Positions 41,425-51,441 are shown, counted from the first letter of the stretch. The stretch: 64,000 bases of DNA from Balneolaceae bacterium (GCA_017795005.1 CP051242.1:930001-994000); one strand, 5' to 3'. Notes: a model not told the origin generated them from the letters alone. Translations and numbers: made by a program.

Positions 41425-43293
41425 CTACTTCAGGTAAAGTATTTTTCCCTTTTTTGTTATTCCCGAAGAAGTTTTTATTTGATAAAAATAAACTCCTGAA
41501 TTTAGATTGGATACCTTCCAATGAATAGAGTTAGTACCAGATGGAAAGTTTTTTGAAGTCTGATATACCTTTTGTCCTATGGAATTAAATATCTCAACAT
41601 CTACTTCTTCAGCCCGGTTAAGTTGGAAACGGATAACGGTAGCATTATTGAAAGGATTAGGATAGTTGCCTAAGAGCTTTAAGTGGTTAGGTTTTTCCAA
41701 ATCAGGGGCATGTTCATTAGCTGTAATTAAACCTCCTTCCTTGATTCTTATTACCTGATTGATCTCTATATCAAAGAATCGATTTATGTTTCCGTTTAAC
41801 CACTTTACCTCTACTGAATCGATTATAGTTGCTTGTTGAAGTCCAAAGTGAATCGGTAATACATGTTGTGTGTAAAGTCCCGCACCATGATAGTATCTGT
41901 GTTGTGCTTTTCCATCACTATACAAAGTAATCGTACTTCCAAAGCCATTTCTGTTTGTTTCTACACCTTCCAGCCAAATTTTAATCCAACTTCCCTGATT
42001 CAGAGTGTTTTCATAGAAAACCGGTTTTTGATAGAAATTCGAAGTAACAAGATCTAAAAAGCCGTCATTATTTTGATCAAAAACTGCATTAGTATAAGAA
42101 ACAGAGTTGCCTGAAATTCCAGCTTCTTCCTCAAAAGCCTCAAAAACAAGAGTGTCATTTTCAGAGATATTATTTCTGAATAGTCGGTTTATATCGGGTT
42201 CGGTTTGTGTCTGATACCCATTTGCGATTAGTAAATCTTCATCACCGTCATTATCGAAATCAAAAAACTCGGTTCCCCAGCCCCAACCAGCTTCAGAAAC
42301 ACCTTTTACGAATTCCTTCTTTTCAAAAAAGTTTTGTCCTGTATTTATAAACAAGCGATTAAATCGAAGTGGACTTTCTCCATTTTCGGTTACATTAGTT
42401 AAATAGAAATCAAATAGTCCATTATTATCAGGGTCTCCAATGGCAAGTCCCATTCCTTCTCCCTGATCACTTAACCCAAAGGTCTCAGTTAGATCAGTAA
42501 ATGTTTTATCCCCATTGTTCATATAGAGTTTATTTGGACCAAAATCATTGGCAAGGTATAAATCCAGATCTCCATCGTTATCAATATCCAATGGGAGGGA
42601 GGTAAAAGTTAAACCTGTATCATGTAATCCAGTTAATTCCGATACATCTATAAAAGTATCGTTTCCAGTATTCTCATACATTCTGTTTGCGTGAGACCTG
42701 TTTGATGTGCTCCAGTCTTGTCTCACAGAAACATATAAATCCAGATCACCATCTTTATCATAATCGAACCAAAGACCCTGAGAACTTTGAGCTGAGTCTT
42801 TGCCGGCAACTCCGGCAATAGTTGTAATGTCCGTGAATTGCCCGGTCCCGGTATTTTTTAAAAGGATGTCTTTACCACTATTGGCAAGAAATAAATCCGG
42901 AAATCCGTCATTATTATAGTCTCCCCAGGATGCTCCAATTTTATATCCGTAGGGAGTATTGATGACATCTGTAAATCCTGAAATTCCATTTCCTAATGTA
43001 GCTGTTTTGTCTACATATTTTTCGCCATCGTAAAGAAAAAGTCTGTTTCGAGTACTGAAATCTGCACCGGATGCTTCTTCTTTTACAACGAAATAAATGT
43101 CCAAATATCCGTCCCGGTTATAATCAGCTACTGAGATTCCATTGGTTCCGCTGTTTACCTTCAGGGTTAAGTCATTAGCGTTAAAAAAAGGCAGGTTAGT
43201 TCGGTTAAAAATTTGGGAATGTGCTTTTTCCGGAAAGCTTATAACAGCAAGAGGGAAAATTGTAGCTGTAAGAAATTTTTTAAAAAAAGGCAT
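41425..43293 (-). CDS. secreted CRTAC1/FG-GAP protein with sorting domain (paralog 2)
   Basis: 622 residues with the same architecture as 39478-41343: signal peptide (1-26), FG-GAP repeats (DYNRDGYLDIYF, DYNNDGFPDLFL, DYDKDGDLDLYV, DIDNDGDLDLYL, DFDNDGDEDLLI, DQNNDGFLDLVT), ASPIC/UnbV domain (HRYYHGAGLYTQHVLP, WLNGNINRFF) and sorting domain (LGNYPNPFNNATVIRF). Identity between the two copies is high in the propeller and lower in the sorting domain. The pair and the haloperoxidase are all exported to the surface, so this block looks like an extracellular module. Not a known enzyme. Confidence 0.9.
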   Translation of the reverse strand: MPFFKKFLTATIFPLAVISFPEKAHSQIFNRTNLPFFNANDLTLKVNSGTNGISVADYNRDGYLDIYFVVKEEASGADFSTRNRLFLYDGEKYVDKTATLGNGISGFTDVINTPYGYKIGASWGDYNNDGFPDLFLANSGKDILLKNTGTGQFTDITTIAGVAGKDSAQSSQGLWFDYDKDGDLDLYVSVRQDWSTSNRSHANRMYENTGNDTFIDVSELTGLHDTGLTFTSLPLDIDNDGDLDLYLANDFGPNKLYMNNGDKTFTDLTETFGLSDQGEGMGLAIGDPDNNGLFDFYLTNVTENGESPLRFNRLFINTGQNFFEKKEFVKGVSEAGWGWGTEFFDFDNDGDEDLLIANGYQTQTEPDINRLFRNNISENDTLVFEAFEEEAGISGNSVSYTNAVFDQNNDGFLDLVTSNFYQKPVFYENTLNQGSWIKIWLEGVETNRNGFGSTITLYSDGKAQHRYYHGAGLYTQHVLPIHFGLQQATIIDSVEVKWLNGNINRFFDIEINQVIRIKEGGLITANEHAPDLEKPNHLKLLGNYPNPFNNATVIRFQLNRAEEVDVEIFNSIGQKVYQTSKNFPSGTNSIHWKVSNLNSGVYFYQIKTSSGITKKGKILYLK

Positions 43294-43326
43294 TTTAAAA
43301 TCTGAATCCGTAAAAAGATAAAATGA

Positions 43327-44106
43327 TTATTTTTTAAAGGTATGTATTACTTCGCCATTTTCAGAACTAAGAAATAATGTATTATTTCGGATTCTAAAAT
43401 TAGATGAGTTTATTAAATCGTTTATAGGAAAAGAACTTTTTGATACGCTTGTAGTGGTGCGGTACATTTTGATTTTGTTGTTGTTTACTCCCCAAATACC
43501 GGAGGATTGATTACAACCAAAAATATTATCTGGTTGGCATTTCCATTCGAATCTAAAATTCCGATTCGAATCAAAGTTTAAAGTTACTCCTGATTTATGC
43601 TCATGGTTATTAATCAAGGTGTCATTCGAAGAAATAAGAGGCCATTTTTTCCCAATCAATTTATTATACCTTATGACATCAGGGTATCCAGTCTTGAAAA
43701 CAAAAAGCCCATCTTTATTATTTAGGTAAAGTGTATTTGTATTATTAAAATTTATAGTATGCTCATTTAACAGAAAATCAATTGGATAGGTGTTTGCACC
43801 ACAGCCTCTGGCAGTTGAACCTACACTTACAGCTGTACTTATATGGCCTCTTATAATTTGTTCTGATCGAAGCCAGTTACATCCATCATATCCAATAAAT
43901 CCGGTGAAATTATCTTCTTCAACATAAATTAAATAGAAGGGTTCGTATCCGGAAATATTTAAAAAACTTCGTCCCTCTTTTACTGAATTCAGCTCAAAGA
44001 TCAGTTTTTCGGAATTTGAAAATCGGCTAAAGGTTGGATTATTATCATTTATTGAGCAATGAGCTAATAGTGGCAAAGAAAGAATCAATAAGACTTTAGT
44101 ATTCAT
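43327..44106 (-). CDS. META/HslJ-like lipoprotein
   Basis: 259 residues. Lipoprotein signal with lipobox LLAHC (Cys17). Two similar halves resemble META (HslJ-type) domains: FTGFIGYDGCNWLRSEQI in the first, and GVTLNFDSNRNFRFEWKCQPDNIFGCNQSSGIWGV in the second, where the Gly-Cys-Asn plus repeated-strand pattern recurs. META proteins are envelope-stress and metal-related lipoproteins of unclear function. AT-rich compared with neighbours. 41 bp lie between its start and the metX stop, so it may be read from the methionine unit, though nothing connects them functionally. Confidence 0.6.
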   Translation of the reverse strand: MNTKVLLILSLPLLAHCSINDNNPTFSRFSNSEKLIFELNSVKEGRSFLNISGYEPFYLIYVEEDNFTGFIGYDGCNWLRSEQIIRGHISTAVSVGSTARGCGANTYPIDFLLNEHTINFNNTNTLYLNNKDGLFVFKTGYPDVIRYNKLIGKKWPLISSNDTLINNHEHKSGVTLNFDSNRNFRFEWKCQPDNIFGCNQSSGIWGVNNNKIKMYRTTTSVSKSSFPINDLINSSNFRIRNNTLFLSSENGEVIHTFKK

Positions 44107-44146
44107 TAGGTTGCTACAATTAATGAAATAAACTAACTATAGAATA

Positions 44147-45172
44147 CTATATTATGAAAGACTTTTTTAATGCGTCATTAATCTGCTCAAATTCAATTAA
44201 AAAGGCATCGTGACCATAAGGAGAGTTAATCTCTTCATAAACAGCATTAGGAATTAACTTTGCTAATTCTTTTTGCTCTGAGGTTGGATAGAGATTGTCT
44301 GAATCTATTCCCAGGATTAGAACAGGAATTGAGATATTGCCAAGTACTTCTTCAAAAGTTCCCCGTTCTCTTGAAACGTCGTGAGTGTCCATTGATTTAG
44401 TCAGGCGATCGTAGGTGAGTGCATCAAAACGATCCACCAGTTTTTTCCCCTGGTATTCCAGGTAAGATTCAACCTCAAAGACTTTTTTCTCTTTGTTAAA
44501 ATTTCGGTCAAATTTTTGTTGATAATTTTTGGGAGAGCGGTAGGTAATCATTGCCATTGCGCGGGCAGCTGACAGACCTTCGGAAGGGGGATAATCTTTT
44601 TCATAGAAGCCACCTTTCCATTTAAGATCAGCATACAATGCCATTCTTTGAGCATGACTTATCCCAATCGCCCATGGTGAATGAGATTTTCCCATCGCAG
44701 TTAAACAAGCACTTTTGATTCGATTATCCATAAGAATAAATTCAAGTCCAATCATCCCGCCATAAGACCCTCCAAGCACAAGTTCTATTCCTGTAATATC
44801 TAAATGGTCTAAAAGTTCTTGCTGAAAACGAACTACGTCCCTTACAGTGAACACAGGAAAATCACCTCTGTAAGGTTCCTGAGTATCTGGATTAATACTC
44901 CATGGATTTAATGAGCCATAGCAACTACCCGGAATGTTCATGCAAATCACAAAATGTTTATCCAGATTAACAGGGCTGCTTTTAGCAAAAAAACCAGAAA
45001 ACCAATCTTCAATATTCGAGTTACCGGTAAGGGCGTGAATAACCAGGATTACATTATCTTTTCGTTCATTTAGTGTTCCCCAGGTATGGTAGGCTACATT
45101 TGCCTCTTCGAATGTAAAACCAGATTCTGTTGAAAAGCTATGTGGAAATTTGTGTTTCTTAAGGTTGCTCAT
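44147..45172 (-). CDS. metX: homoserine O-acetyltransferase
   Basis: 341 residues, alpha/beta-hydrolase fold. Acetylates L-homoserine with acetyl-CoA, the entry step of methionine synthesis by direct sulfhydrylation. Motifs: AYHTWGTLN, VIHALTGNSN, nucleophile Ser136 in LVLGGSYGGMIGLEF, acid Asp in LILGIDSDNLYP, His in SPYGHDAFLIE. Substrate type (acetyl versus succinyl) follows family precedent and the neighbouring metY. It is downstream of metY and the OsmC-like gene on the same strand, with repeat-filled gaps between, so the SAM-I riboswitch at 47.6 kb may control it too. Confidence 0.93.
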   Translation of the reverse strand: MSNLKKHKFPHSFSTESGFTFEEANVAYHTWGTLNERKDNVILVIHALTGNSNIEDWFSGFFAKSSPVNLDKHFVICMNIPGSCYGSLNPWSINPDTQEPYRGDFPVFTVRDVVRFQQELLDHLDITGIELVLGGSYGGMIGLEFILMDNRIKSACLTAMGKSHSPWAIGISHAQRMALYADLKWKGGFYEKDYPPSEGLSAARAMAMITYRSPKNYQQKFDRNFNKEKKVFEVESYLEYQGKKLVDRFDALTYDRLTKSMDTHDVSRERGTFEEVLGNISIPVLILGIDSDNLYPTSEQKELAKLIPNAVYEEINSPYGHDAFLIEFEQINDALKKSFII

Positions 45173-45216
45173 GGATGATAATATGATTTAATCATATATC
45201 ATTTTATCAAATAATA

Positions 45217-45288
45217 GTCATTCTGAGCGAGAGCGAAGAAACTAAGCGGATATCCGTTCAGATCCTTCGGAGGTGTCCTCAGGATGAC
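45217..45288. repeat. palindromic repeat, GTCATTCTGAG family
   Basis: Begins GTCATTCTGAGCGAGAGCG and ends CCTCAGGATGAC, with terminal arms GTCATtCTGAG / CTCAGgATGAC and an internal GGATATCC-type centre. A second, unrelated hairpin (CTCATTG-6 nt-CAATGAG, 45366-45385) sits between it and the OsmC-like stop. The metX-OsmC gap contains no gene. Confidence 0.7.
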
Positions 45289-45396
45289 TTTTATTGACAA
45301 AATTTCAATATGAAACAAAGAACGACAAAACCGGAGTGAAGGTCTTGCCGAACTTTGTTGTGTCGCTCATTGGTATTTCAATGAGTGAGTGAGTTT

Positions 45397-45933
45397 CTAA
45401 CTTACATATACCACTTCCCCAGTTACTGGAACTGGATTAGAAATGATATCTAAAACCGGGCATCGATCGGTTGAAAAATCTTTCAAAAGCTGAAGTTTAG
45501 CCGGATTGGTTTCATCAGTAGAAATAACAGTTTTATATTTTACATTATTGAACCCAGGTCTTTTGTCCGAAAGATTGAAAAATCCCTGCAGGTCAAGGTC
45601 ACCCGATGCTTCTACTTTAATTGACTTAAGATCAATTCCAAGTTGACCGGCATAAGCTTTGATCACAATTTCCTGACAGGAAGCCAAAGCTCCAAGCACA
45701 TATTCAACTGGGTTTGGTGCTTCATTTTCTCCACCCAAACTTTCTGGTTCATCTACGATAAACTGAAACCCTCGAACATTGATCTCAGACCTGAAACCAC
45801 GATCCAGTTTTGAATCTACCGCGAAGGTAACATCCTTCGCTGAAGGATTATTCTTTACATGGTTGATTAAGTTTGATATGGTTTCATTTAGTTTTTGATC
45901 GATGCTGTTTATTTCTGTTGTTATAGTACTCAT
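45397..45933 (-). CDS. OsmC-family protein
   Basis: 178 residues with the OsmC/Ohr fold and both conserved cysteines: NPVEYVLGALASCQEIVIKAYA and FSTDRCPVLDIISNPVPV. OsmC and Ohr proteins reduce organic hydroperoxides through this cysteine pair; members encoded beside sulfur genes may act on other substrates. It lies between metY and metX on the same strand, which hints at a sulfur-metabolism role, but no reaction can be assigned. Confidence 0.88.
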   Translation of the reverse strand: MSTITTEINSIDQKLNETISNLINHVKNNPSAKDVTFAVDSKLDRGFRSEINVRGFQFIVDEPESLGGENEAPNPVEYVLGALASCQEIVIKAYAGQLGIDLKSIKVEASGDLDLQGFFNLSDKRPGFNNVKYKTVISTDETNPAKLQLLKDFSTDRCPVLDIISNPVPVTGEVVYVS

Positions 45934-45990
45934 TGTATTTTTATTTTAGTGTTCTGGATCGTTTGCAGAATTTCTGCGAATGGTTTTAAT

Positions 45991-46166
45991 CGGATGCGGG
46001 GTGGCAAGACCTCGCATCCTTTTTTGTTTGAAAGAAAAAAGCATAGGAAGAAAAATGGATTCGAAATCTATCTTTCTATGATTGACCTCCCCTGATTCCA
46101 AGCTGGTATACTGTTCAGGGCAAATCCTCCCCTCCTTGAGAAGGAGGGGATAGAGGGGAGGTCGGG
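45991..46166. repeat. repeat-rich metY-osmC spacer
   Basis: Two palindromic units. (1) 45992-46025: GGATGCG-14 nt-CGCATCC followed by TTTTTT on the plus strand, which would be an intrinsic terminator there although no plus-strand gene precedes it; on the minus strand it is a hairpin without a U-tract. (2) 46085-46166: CCTCCCC...TCCTCCCCTCCTTGAGAAGGAGGGGA and ...GGGGAGGT, related to the CCCTCTTGAGAGGG repeats. A 66- and an 81-codon frame crossing it are not genes. Confidence 0.65.
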
Positions 46167-46190
46167 AGTTATTGATGAAGGTAAGATTCA

Positions 46191-47546
<1,356 letters not shown>

Positions 47547-47560
47547 TTAAAATTCATGTT

Positions 47561-47600
47561 AAAAAAAAGCCTTGTTCAGAAGATGAATCCGAACAAGGCT
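47561..47600 (-). terminator. SAM-I riboswitch expression-platform terminator
   Basis: Minus strand AGCCTTGTTC-13 nt-GAACAAGGCT followed by a run of T, ending 41 bp before the metY start. Its loop contains TCATCTT, complementary to AAGATGA in the 3' strand of the riboswitch P1 helix, so antiterminator and P1 are mutually exclusive. Confidence 0.92.
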
Positions 47601-47621
47601 GGTAACCAAAACTGTTTCGAA

Positions 47622-47741
47622 CTCATCTTTCCCAGTGCCGGCTTACTGAACACTGAGCAGGATGTAGCACCTTCCCCCAATTTTCATCGGGGCGGTTGCC
47701 AAGGTTTCACAGGACCTGATCCCTCCACCTTTCTTAATGAG
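47622..47741 (-). ncRNA. SAM-I (S-box) riboswitch aptamer
   Basis: Minus-strand RNA with the SAM-I core: CTCATTAAGAAAGGTGGAGG (5' P1 and P2 start), GGAGGGATCAGGTCCTGTGA, AAACCTTGGCAACC, AAGGTGCTACATCCTGC, and closing GGGAAAGATGAG. P1 pairs CTCAT with ATGAG. SAM binding stabilises P1 and permits the downstream terminator, switching metY off when SAM is plentiful. Confidence 0.95.
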
Positions 47742-47784
47742 AATGCAATTGTATGTTAAAGAACGTCTGAGATTTACTCCCAAC

Positions 47785-47826
47785 AAAAAAGCCCTTCTGA
47801 TATTGCATTCAAAAGGGCTTTTTTTG
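47785..47826 (-). terminator. first leader terminator (attenuator)
   Basis: Minus strand AAAAAAGCCCTT-16 nt-AAGGGCTTTTTT: a 12-bp stem plus T-tract. It lies between the Met/Cys leader ORF and the SAM-I aptamer. Its 5' arm (AAGCCC) can alternatively pair with GGGGCTT immediately after the leader ORF stop codon. Confidence 0.9.
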
Positions 47827-47855
47827 TTTTTACAAACTGGTTATACCTAAGCCCC

Positions 47856-47882
47856 TCAGGTGCACATCATGCACATACACAT
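47856..47882 (-). CDS. Met/Cys leader peptide MCMCMMCT
   Basis: Nine codons on the minus strand: ATG TGT ATG TGC ATG ATG TGC ACC TGA, giving M-C-M-C-M-M-C-T. Seven of eight residues are Met or Cys, the end products of the pathway downstream. Flanking segments are TAAGCCC (47895-47901) before the start and GGGGCTTA (47848-47855) directly after the stop. They can pair with each other, or the second can pair with the 5' arm of the terminator at 47785-47826. This is the layout of a classical ribosome-mediated attenuator. No strong Shine-Dalgarno sequence is seen, and translation is inferred, not shown. Confidence 0.65.
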   Translation of the reverse strand: MCMCMMCT

Positions 47883-47932
47883 GCAATTACATGCGGGCTT
47901 ACAAATAGTATGTTGGATTGAAAATTTCATCA

Positions 47933-47961
47933 CTTATAGCTTAAGGGAAGATGTTCATCAA
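47933..47961 (-). promoter_or_regulatory. candidate promoter of the metY leader
   Basis: Minus strand TTGATG (47956-47961), 17 bp, TATAAG (47933-47938). Predicted start of transcription near 47926, so the transcript includes both pairing segments, the leader ORF, both terminators and the SAM-I aptamer. Called by eye against the sigma70 consensus. Confidence 0.5.
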
Positions 47962-48048
47962 AACAAGAGCTGTTAGAAAAAAATTTAATCGTTTTAGGAT
48001 TAATGCTTTTATGTTGGTTTAAGTCCAATAATTTCAATACATGATTTT

Positions 48049-48085
48049 ATTCTTTTTTTAGGCGATAAAAACCTAAAAAAAGAAT
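48049..48085. terminator. AT-rich perfect hairpin after the tricorn-like gene
   Basis: ATTCTTTTTTTAGG (48049-48062) and CCTAAAAAAAGAAT (48072-48085) form a perfect 14-bp inverted repeat with a 9-bp loop. It lies 55 bp beyond the stop of the tricorn-like gene and before the metY leader promoter. It probably separates the two units, though the stem is A/T dominated. The rest of 47962-48139 shows no gene. Confidence 0.5.
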
Positions 48086-48139
48086 AATTATCGAGTAAAA
48101 AAGTAATTAATAGTAGATTATTCTGTGCGCGATCCGTAA

Positions 48140-51100
48140 TTATTTTTCCAGTTGTTCTAAAGCCAACTCAATTGCTTTTTCAAGTTGAGGATCGCTACCT
48201 GTAAGTCTGTCTTTGAAATTATTATGAATCGAAATGTCGGGAGCGACCCCGGTAAGTTCGAGATTCGCTCCATCTAAAGAATACACTCCTACTTTCGGAA
48301 GCCGGTAAAAAGAACCATCTACCAGGCTTTTTCCAGAAGTAAAAATTATCCATCGATAGGTTTCAGTTCCAACTACTGTTCCCAGGCCAAGCTCTTTAAA
48401 TCCGGCAGTGGTAACCTCGGCATCACTTAGTGTTTGCTCATTAATAAGTAAAATAATTGGTTTATCAGCGGGATTAAAATTAGACTGTCCGGTCAGTTTT
48501 CCTTCACGGTATTTCCATTGGGCATACTTTCTCTGAGACAAAAATCTGAGGACGTCGTCATGAACATTTCCACCCGTGTTATATCTTAAATCGAAGATCA
48601 GAGCATCTCTGTTATAAGCTTCAGAGGTCATTTCAAGAAGAAAGTTTTGTAATTCACCACCGCTCATATTTTTCATGTGTACATAAGCAACTCTTTTGTT
48701 TGTTTTCTGATCAACCGCTTGCTGGTTTTTATCAACCCATTGATCGTATAAGTTAGTTCTGGTAGAGAAATAGGATTCAGGATGAACATTTATATCAAAA
48801 CTTTCACCGCTTCTTTTAAATGTTAGTTTAAGTTCATCAGGCATAGTTGGGAAAGAGAAATAGTATTCTCTGTTCATTTTTTTGTCTATATCAACTCCGT
48901 TGACCGCGACTAATTCATCTCCTTCACTTAGATCCTTCCCGGTTATGTCCAGAGGTCCCCTATTAATAATAGAAGAGATGGAATATGGGTTGTCTTCTTC
49001 AAACAATAGTCCAACCGAAGCTGTACTTGTTGAATAGAATTCATTTTCTTCGGAGCCAAACGAATTAAACCCTAGGTGCGAAGAGTTTAACTCGCCTAAC
49101 ATATCATTATTCATTCTTCGGAAATCACCTCTGCTGGTAACATATGGCAGATATTTCTTGTATTGGTCTCTTATTTTTTCCCAGTCTACACCGTGAAAAG
49201 TTTCGTTATAAAAGTTCTCTTCAATATTTGCCCAGAATTCCTCAAACATTTGATTAAACTCATCAGAGAGATTTCTTTCGAAAGAAAACTTAGTGTCAAT
49301 TTTAGAAGCTTTAGCGGAGCTTAAATCCACTTTATAAATTGATCCTCCTCCAATTGCATATAATTTTCCATTTGAGACTGTGAAGAAACTAACTCTGTTT
49401 AACCCATCAATTTTGGAAGTTTTAGTTTGTTCAAAAGGCTCAGATGTTGTTACATACATAGCAGTGTTACCTTCATCATGATTACTTAAATAGGCAACCA
49501 TTGTTTTATCTCCACTCTGCAGAACCACAGGAGCAAATTGACTTCCAAAGAGTTCACCAACACTTTCTATGCGTTCTAATAATCCTTCTTTTTCAATTGA
49601 AATTGTAAGTTTTTCGTCTTCCTGATTCTCTTCTTCATTCTCACTTTCTTCTTTTTCTTCAGCAAAAAGCTCATCAAATTTTTCTGATTTATAGGGCTCT
49701 TCAAAACGACTCAGAGCCATCCTGTAAATATTAGATTCGCCACCTCCCCTAGGATAGGTAGGAGTTACACGATTCGAGGAAAAATAAATATATTTTCCAT
49801 CTGGTGACCAGACCGGGGCAAATTCAGTCACTCCCGTATTAGTAAGATTTTGAATTTCTTTACTTTCAATATGGTATACAAAAATATCCTGTTCGAAATC
49901 TCTTTTTGCATTATAAAGCAGGTATTCATCGTTAGGGGAGAAATACGCCTGAGTATTCTGAAAGCCCCAGAACTCGTCTTTGACAACGGTTTCACTTTTA
50001 AATGATTCGAGGTCGATAATTCTGAGTTCATCTCTTCCACTATGATAAACAGCTTTAGACCTGTCTGAATTAACTTCAATATTCCTGTTATTCTGATCGT
50101 CTGAAGTATGCTGTTGTTCTTTTTCAGAACCATCAGCAGTTATTGTAAAAAGGTTCTGATACCCATTGTCCGTTTGATTAAAGAGAAGAGTTTTGTTGTC
50201 CTTCAGCCATTTTACTTCAAGAACACGACCCATTTTAGAGGTATGAATCTTTCGAATAAACTTACCTTCAGCATCTGATACAAAAAGTTCTCCGCGCGAA
50301 ATAAAAGCCATTTTTTCCCCATCCACAGAAATATCGACTCCTGTAACACTTCCATTAACATCAAAGCTTTGGCTTTGTGACAAGGTTTCATTTTGGAATA
50401 GTTTAATTGGTACAATCTGGCTTTTTCCTGAAGCCACATGGAACGAATGAATCTGATAGTCTTTTTCGAAAACTATTAGTTCTCCATTGGCACTTATTTT
50501 TGGATACTTTACTGAAGTTTTAAAAGAAGTAAGTCTTTTAGGATTGCTATTTTCAAGGGTGTATAGATTGTACTCTCCGTTGAATTCATCAGAAACATAA
50601 AACAGGTTTCCATTTTTATCGACCATTGGCCAAAGGTCTTTTCCTTCCCAACTGGTATGTTCTGTATACTCCTGTGAATCTAGATTATAGGATTTGATTT
50701 CGGGATTAAAAGAGCCTTTATATCTTTTTCTTTGAGGAAAGATGAAACTTTCCCATGATTCATTAAAGAAGTATTCTTTTTTGGATGGGTGTTCAATTAA
50801 GTTATGAACGTTGTTGTGATAATGACCGAAAAGACGTTCCGGAGTCCCTCCTGTTAAAGGGATTTTGTATGAGCTAATCCGGTTATATCTTGCGGATGTG
50901 AAATAAATGTGCTCAGAATCCCAGCTCCATGATTCTACCTGATCTCCTGCCTGATGATAGGTAAGTCTTTTAATTTCTCCACCCGTAACTGGCATTACAT
51001 ATACATCATCATTACCAAACTGATCCGAAGAAAAAGCTATCCATTTGCCATCCGGTGAAATACTGGTTGCTGTTTCATCACCATCCATACCGGTTAACCG

Positions 51101-51286
51101 CACTGCAGTTCCACCGCCAGAGGGGACTTTCCAAAGATCGCTATCATAGCTGAAAATGATAGTCGAGCCGTCGGGAGTAACAGAAGGAGAAGTGGTAAAA
51201 CGGGGTGAAGTTGAATTCTGGGCAAAACCAATAAACGTCAGAGAACAACTTAAAAGAATAGAAAAAAGAGTGCTTTTTGTAATCAT
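48140..51286 (-). CDS. tricorn-like S41 protease
   Basis: 1048 residues. Signal peptide (1-22), a long PD40/WD40-like beta-propeller region (about 25-560: SPDGKWIAFSSDQFGNDDVYVMP, WSPDGKYIYFSSNRV), an acidic linker (EEKEESENEEENQEDE), a helical C1-type domain, a PDZ domain (GPLDITGKDLSEGDELVAVNG) and a C-terminal S41 peptidase core (LIFDLRYNTGGNV, LINEQTLSDAEVTTAGF with the candidate nucleophile Ser in LSDAE). Exported homolog of the archaeal tricorn protease, which degrades peptides. Ends with a 14-bp hairpin and stands alone on its strand. Confidence 0.93.
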   Translation of the reverse strand: MITKSTLFSILLSCSLTFIGFAQNSTSPRFTTSPSVTPDGSTIIFSYDSDLWKVPSGGGTAVRLTGMDGDETATSISPDGKWIAFSSDQFGNDDVYVMPVTGGEIKRLTYHQAGDQVESWSWDSEHIYFTSARYNRISSYKIPLTGGTPERLFGHYHNNVHNLIEHPSKKEYFFNESWESFIFPQRKRYKGSFNPEIKSYNLDSQEYTEHTSWEGKDLWPMVDKNGNLFYVSDEFNGEYNLYTLENSNPKRLTSFKTSVKYPKISANGELIVFEKDYQIHSFHVASGKSQIVPIKLFQNETLSQSQSFDVNGSVTGVDISVDGEKMAFISRGELFVSDAEGKFIRKIHTSKMGRVLEVKWLKDNKTLLFNQTDNGYQNLFTITADGSEKEQQHTSDDQNNRNIEVNSDRSKAVYHSGRDELRIIDLESFKSETVVKDEFWGFQNTQAYFSPNDEYLLYNAKRDFEQDIFVYHIESKEIQNLTNTGVTEFAPVWSPDGKYIYFSSNRVTPTYPRGGGESNIYRMALSRFEEPYKSEKFDELFAEEKEESENEEENQEDEKLTISIEKEGLLERIESVGELFGSQFAPVVLQSGDKTMVAYLSNHDEGNTAMYVTTSEPFEQTKTSKIDGLNRVSFFTVSNGKLYAIGGGSIYKVDLSSAKASKIDTKFSFERNLSDEFNQMFEEFWANIEENFYNETFHGVDWEKIRDQYKKYLPYVTSRGDFRRMNNDMLGELNSSHLGFNSFGSEENEFYSTSTASVGLLFEEDNPYSISSIINRGPLDITGKDLSEGDELVAVNGVDIDKKMNREYYFSFPTMPDELKLTFKRSGESFDINVHPESYFSTRTNLYDQWVDKNQQAVDQKTNKRVAYVHMKNMSGGELQNFLLEMTSEAYNRDALIFDLRYNTGGNVHDDVLRFLSQRKYAQWKYREGKLTGQSNFNPADKPIILLINEQTLSDAEVTTAGFKELGLGTVVGTETYRWIIFTSGKSLVDGSFYRLPKVGVYSLDGANLELTGVAPDISIHNNFKDRLTGSDPQLEKAIELALEQLEK

Positions 51287-51385
51287 AATAATTGATAATT
51301 AAAATGATTACAGAGTATTAAATAGGGATTAAAACGAAAAGCGGAAGATCAACAAAAGATGTAAAATTGATGGCGGAAAGAGTAG

Positions 51386-51441
51386 CATCCTCCGTCTTTC
51401 CCCGAAAGTGTTCGGGAAAATCCACCTCCTTCAAAGGAGGA
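51386..51441. repeat. dispersed palindromic repeat, inverted copy of the 19617 unit
   Basis: ATCCTCCGTCTTTCCCCGAA...TTCGGGAAAATCCACCTCCTTCAAAGGAGGA: the same order of blocks as 19617-19673 read on the other strand. Confidence 0.75.

Noticed and set aside
47902-47910. TACTATTTG as a Bacteroidota -7 promoter element for the metY leader
   Set aside because: One base too many between TA and TTTG, no -33 box at the right distance, and it would start transcription inside pairing segment 1.
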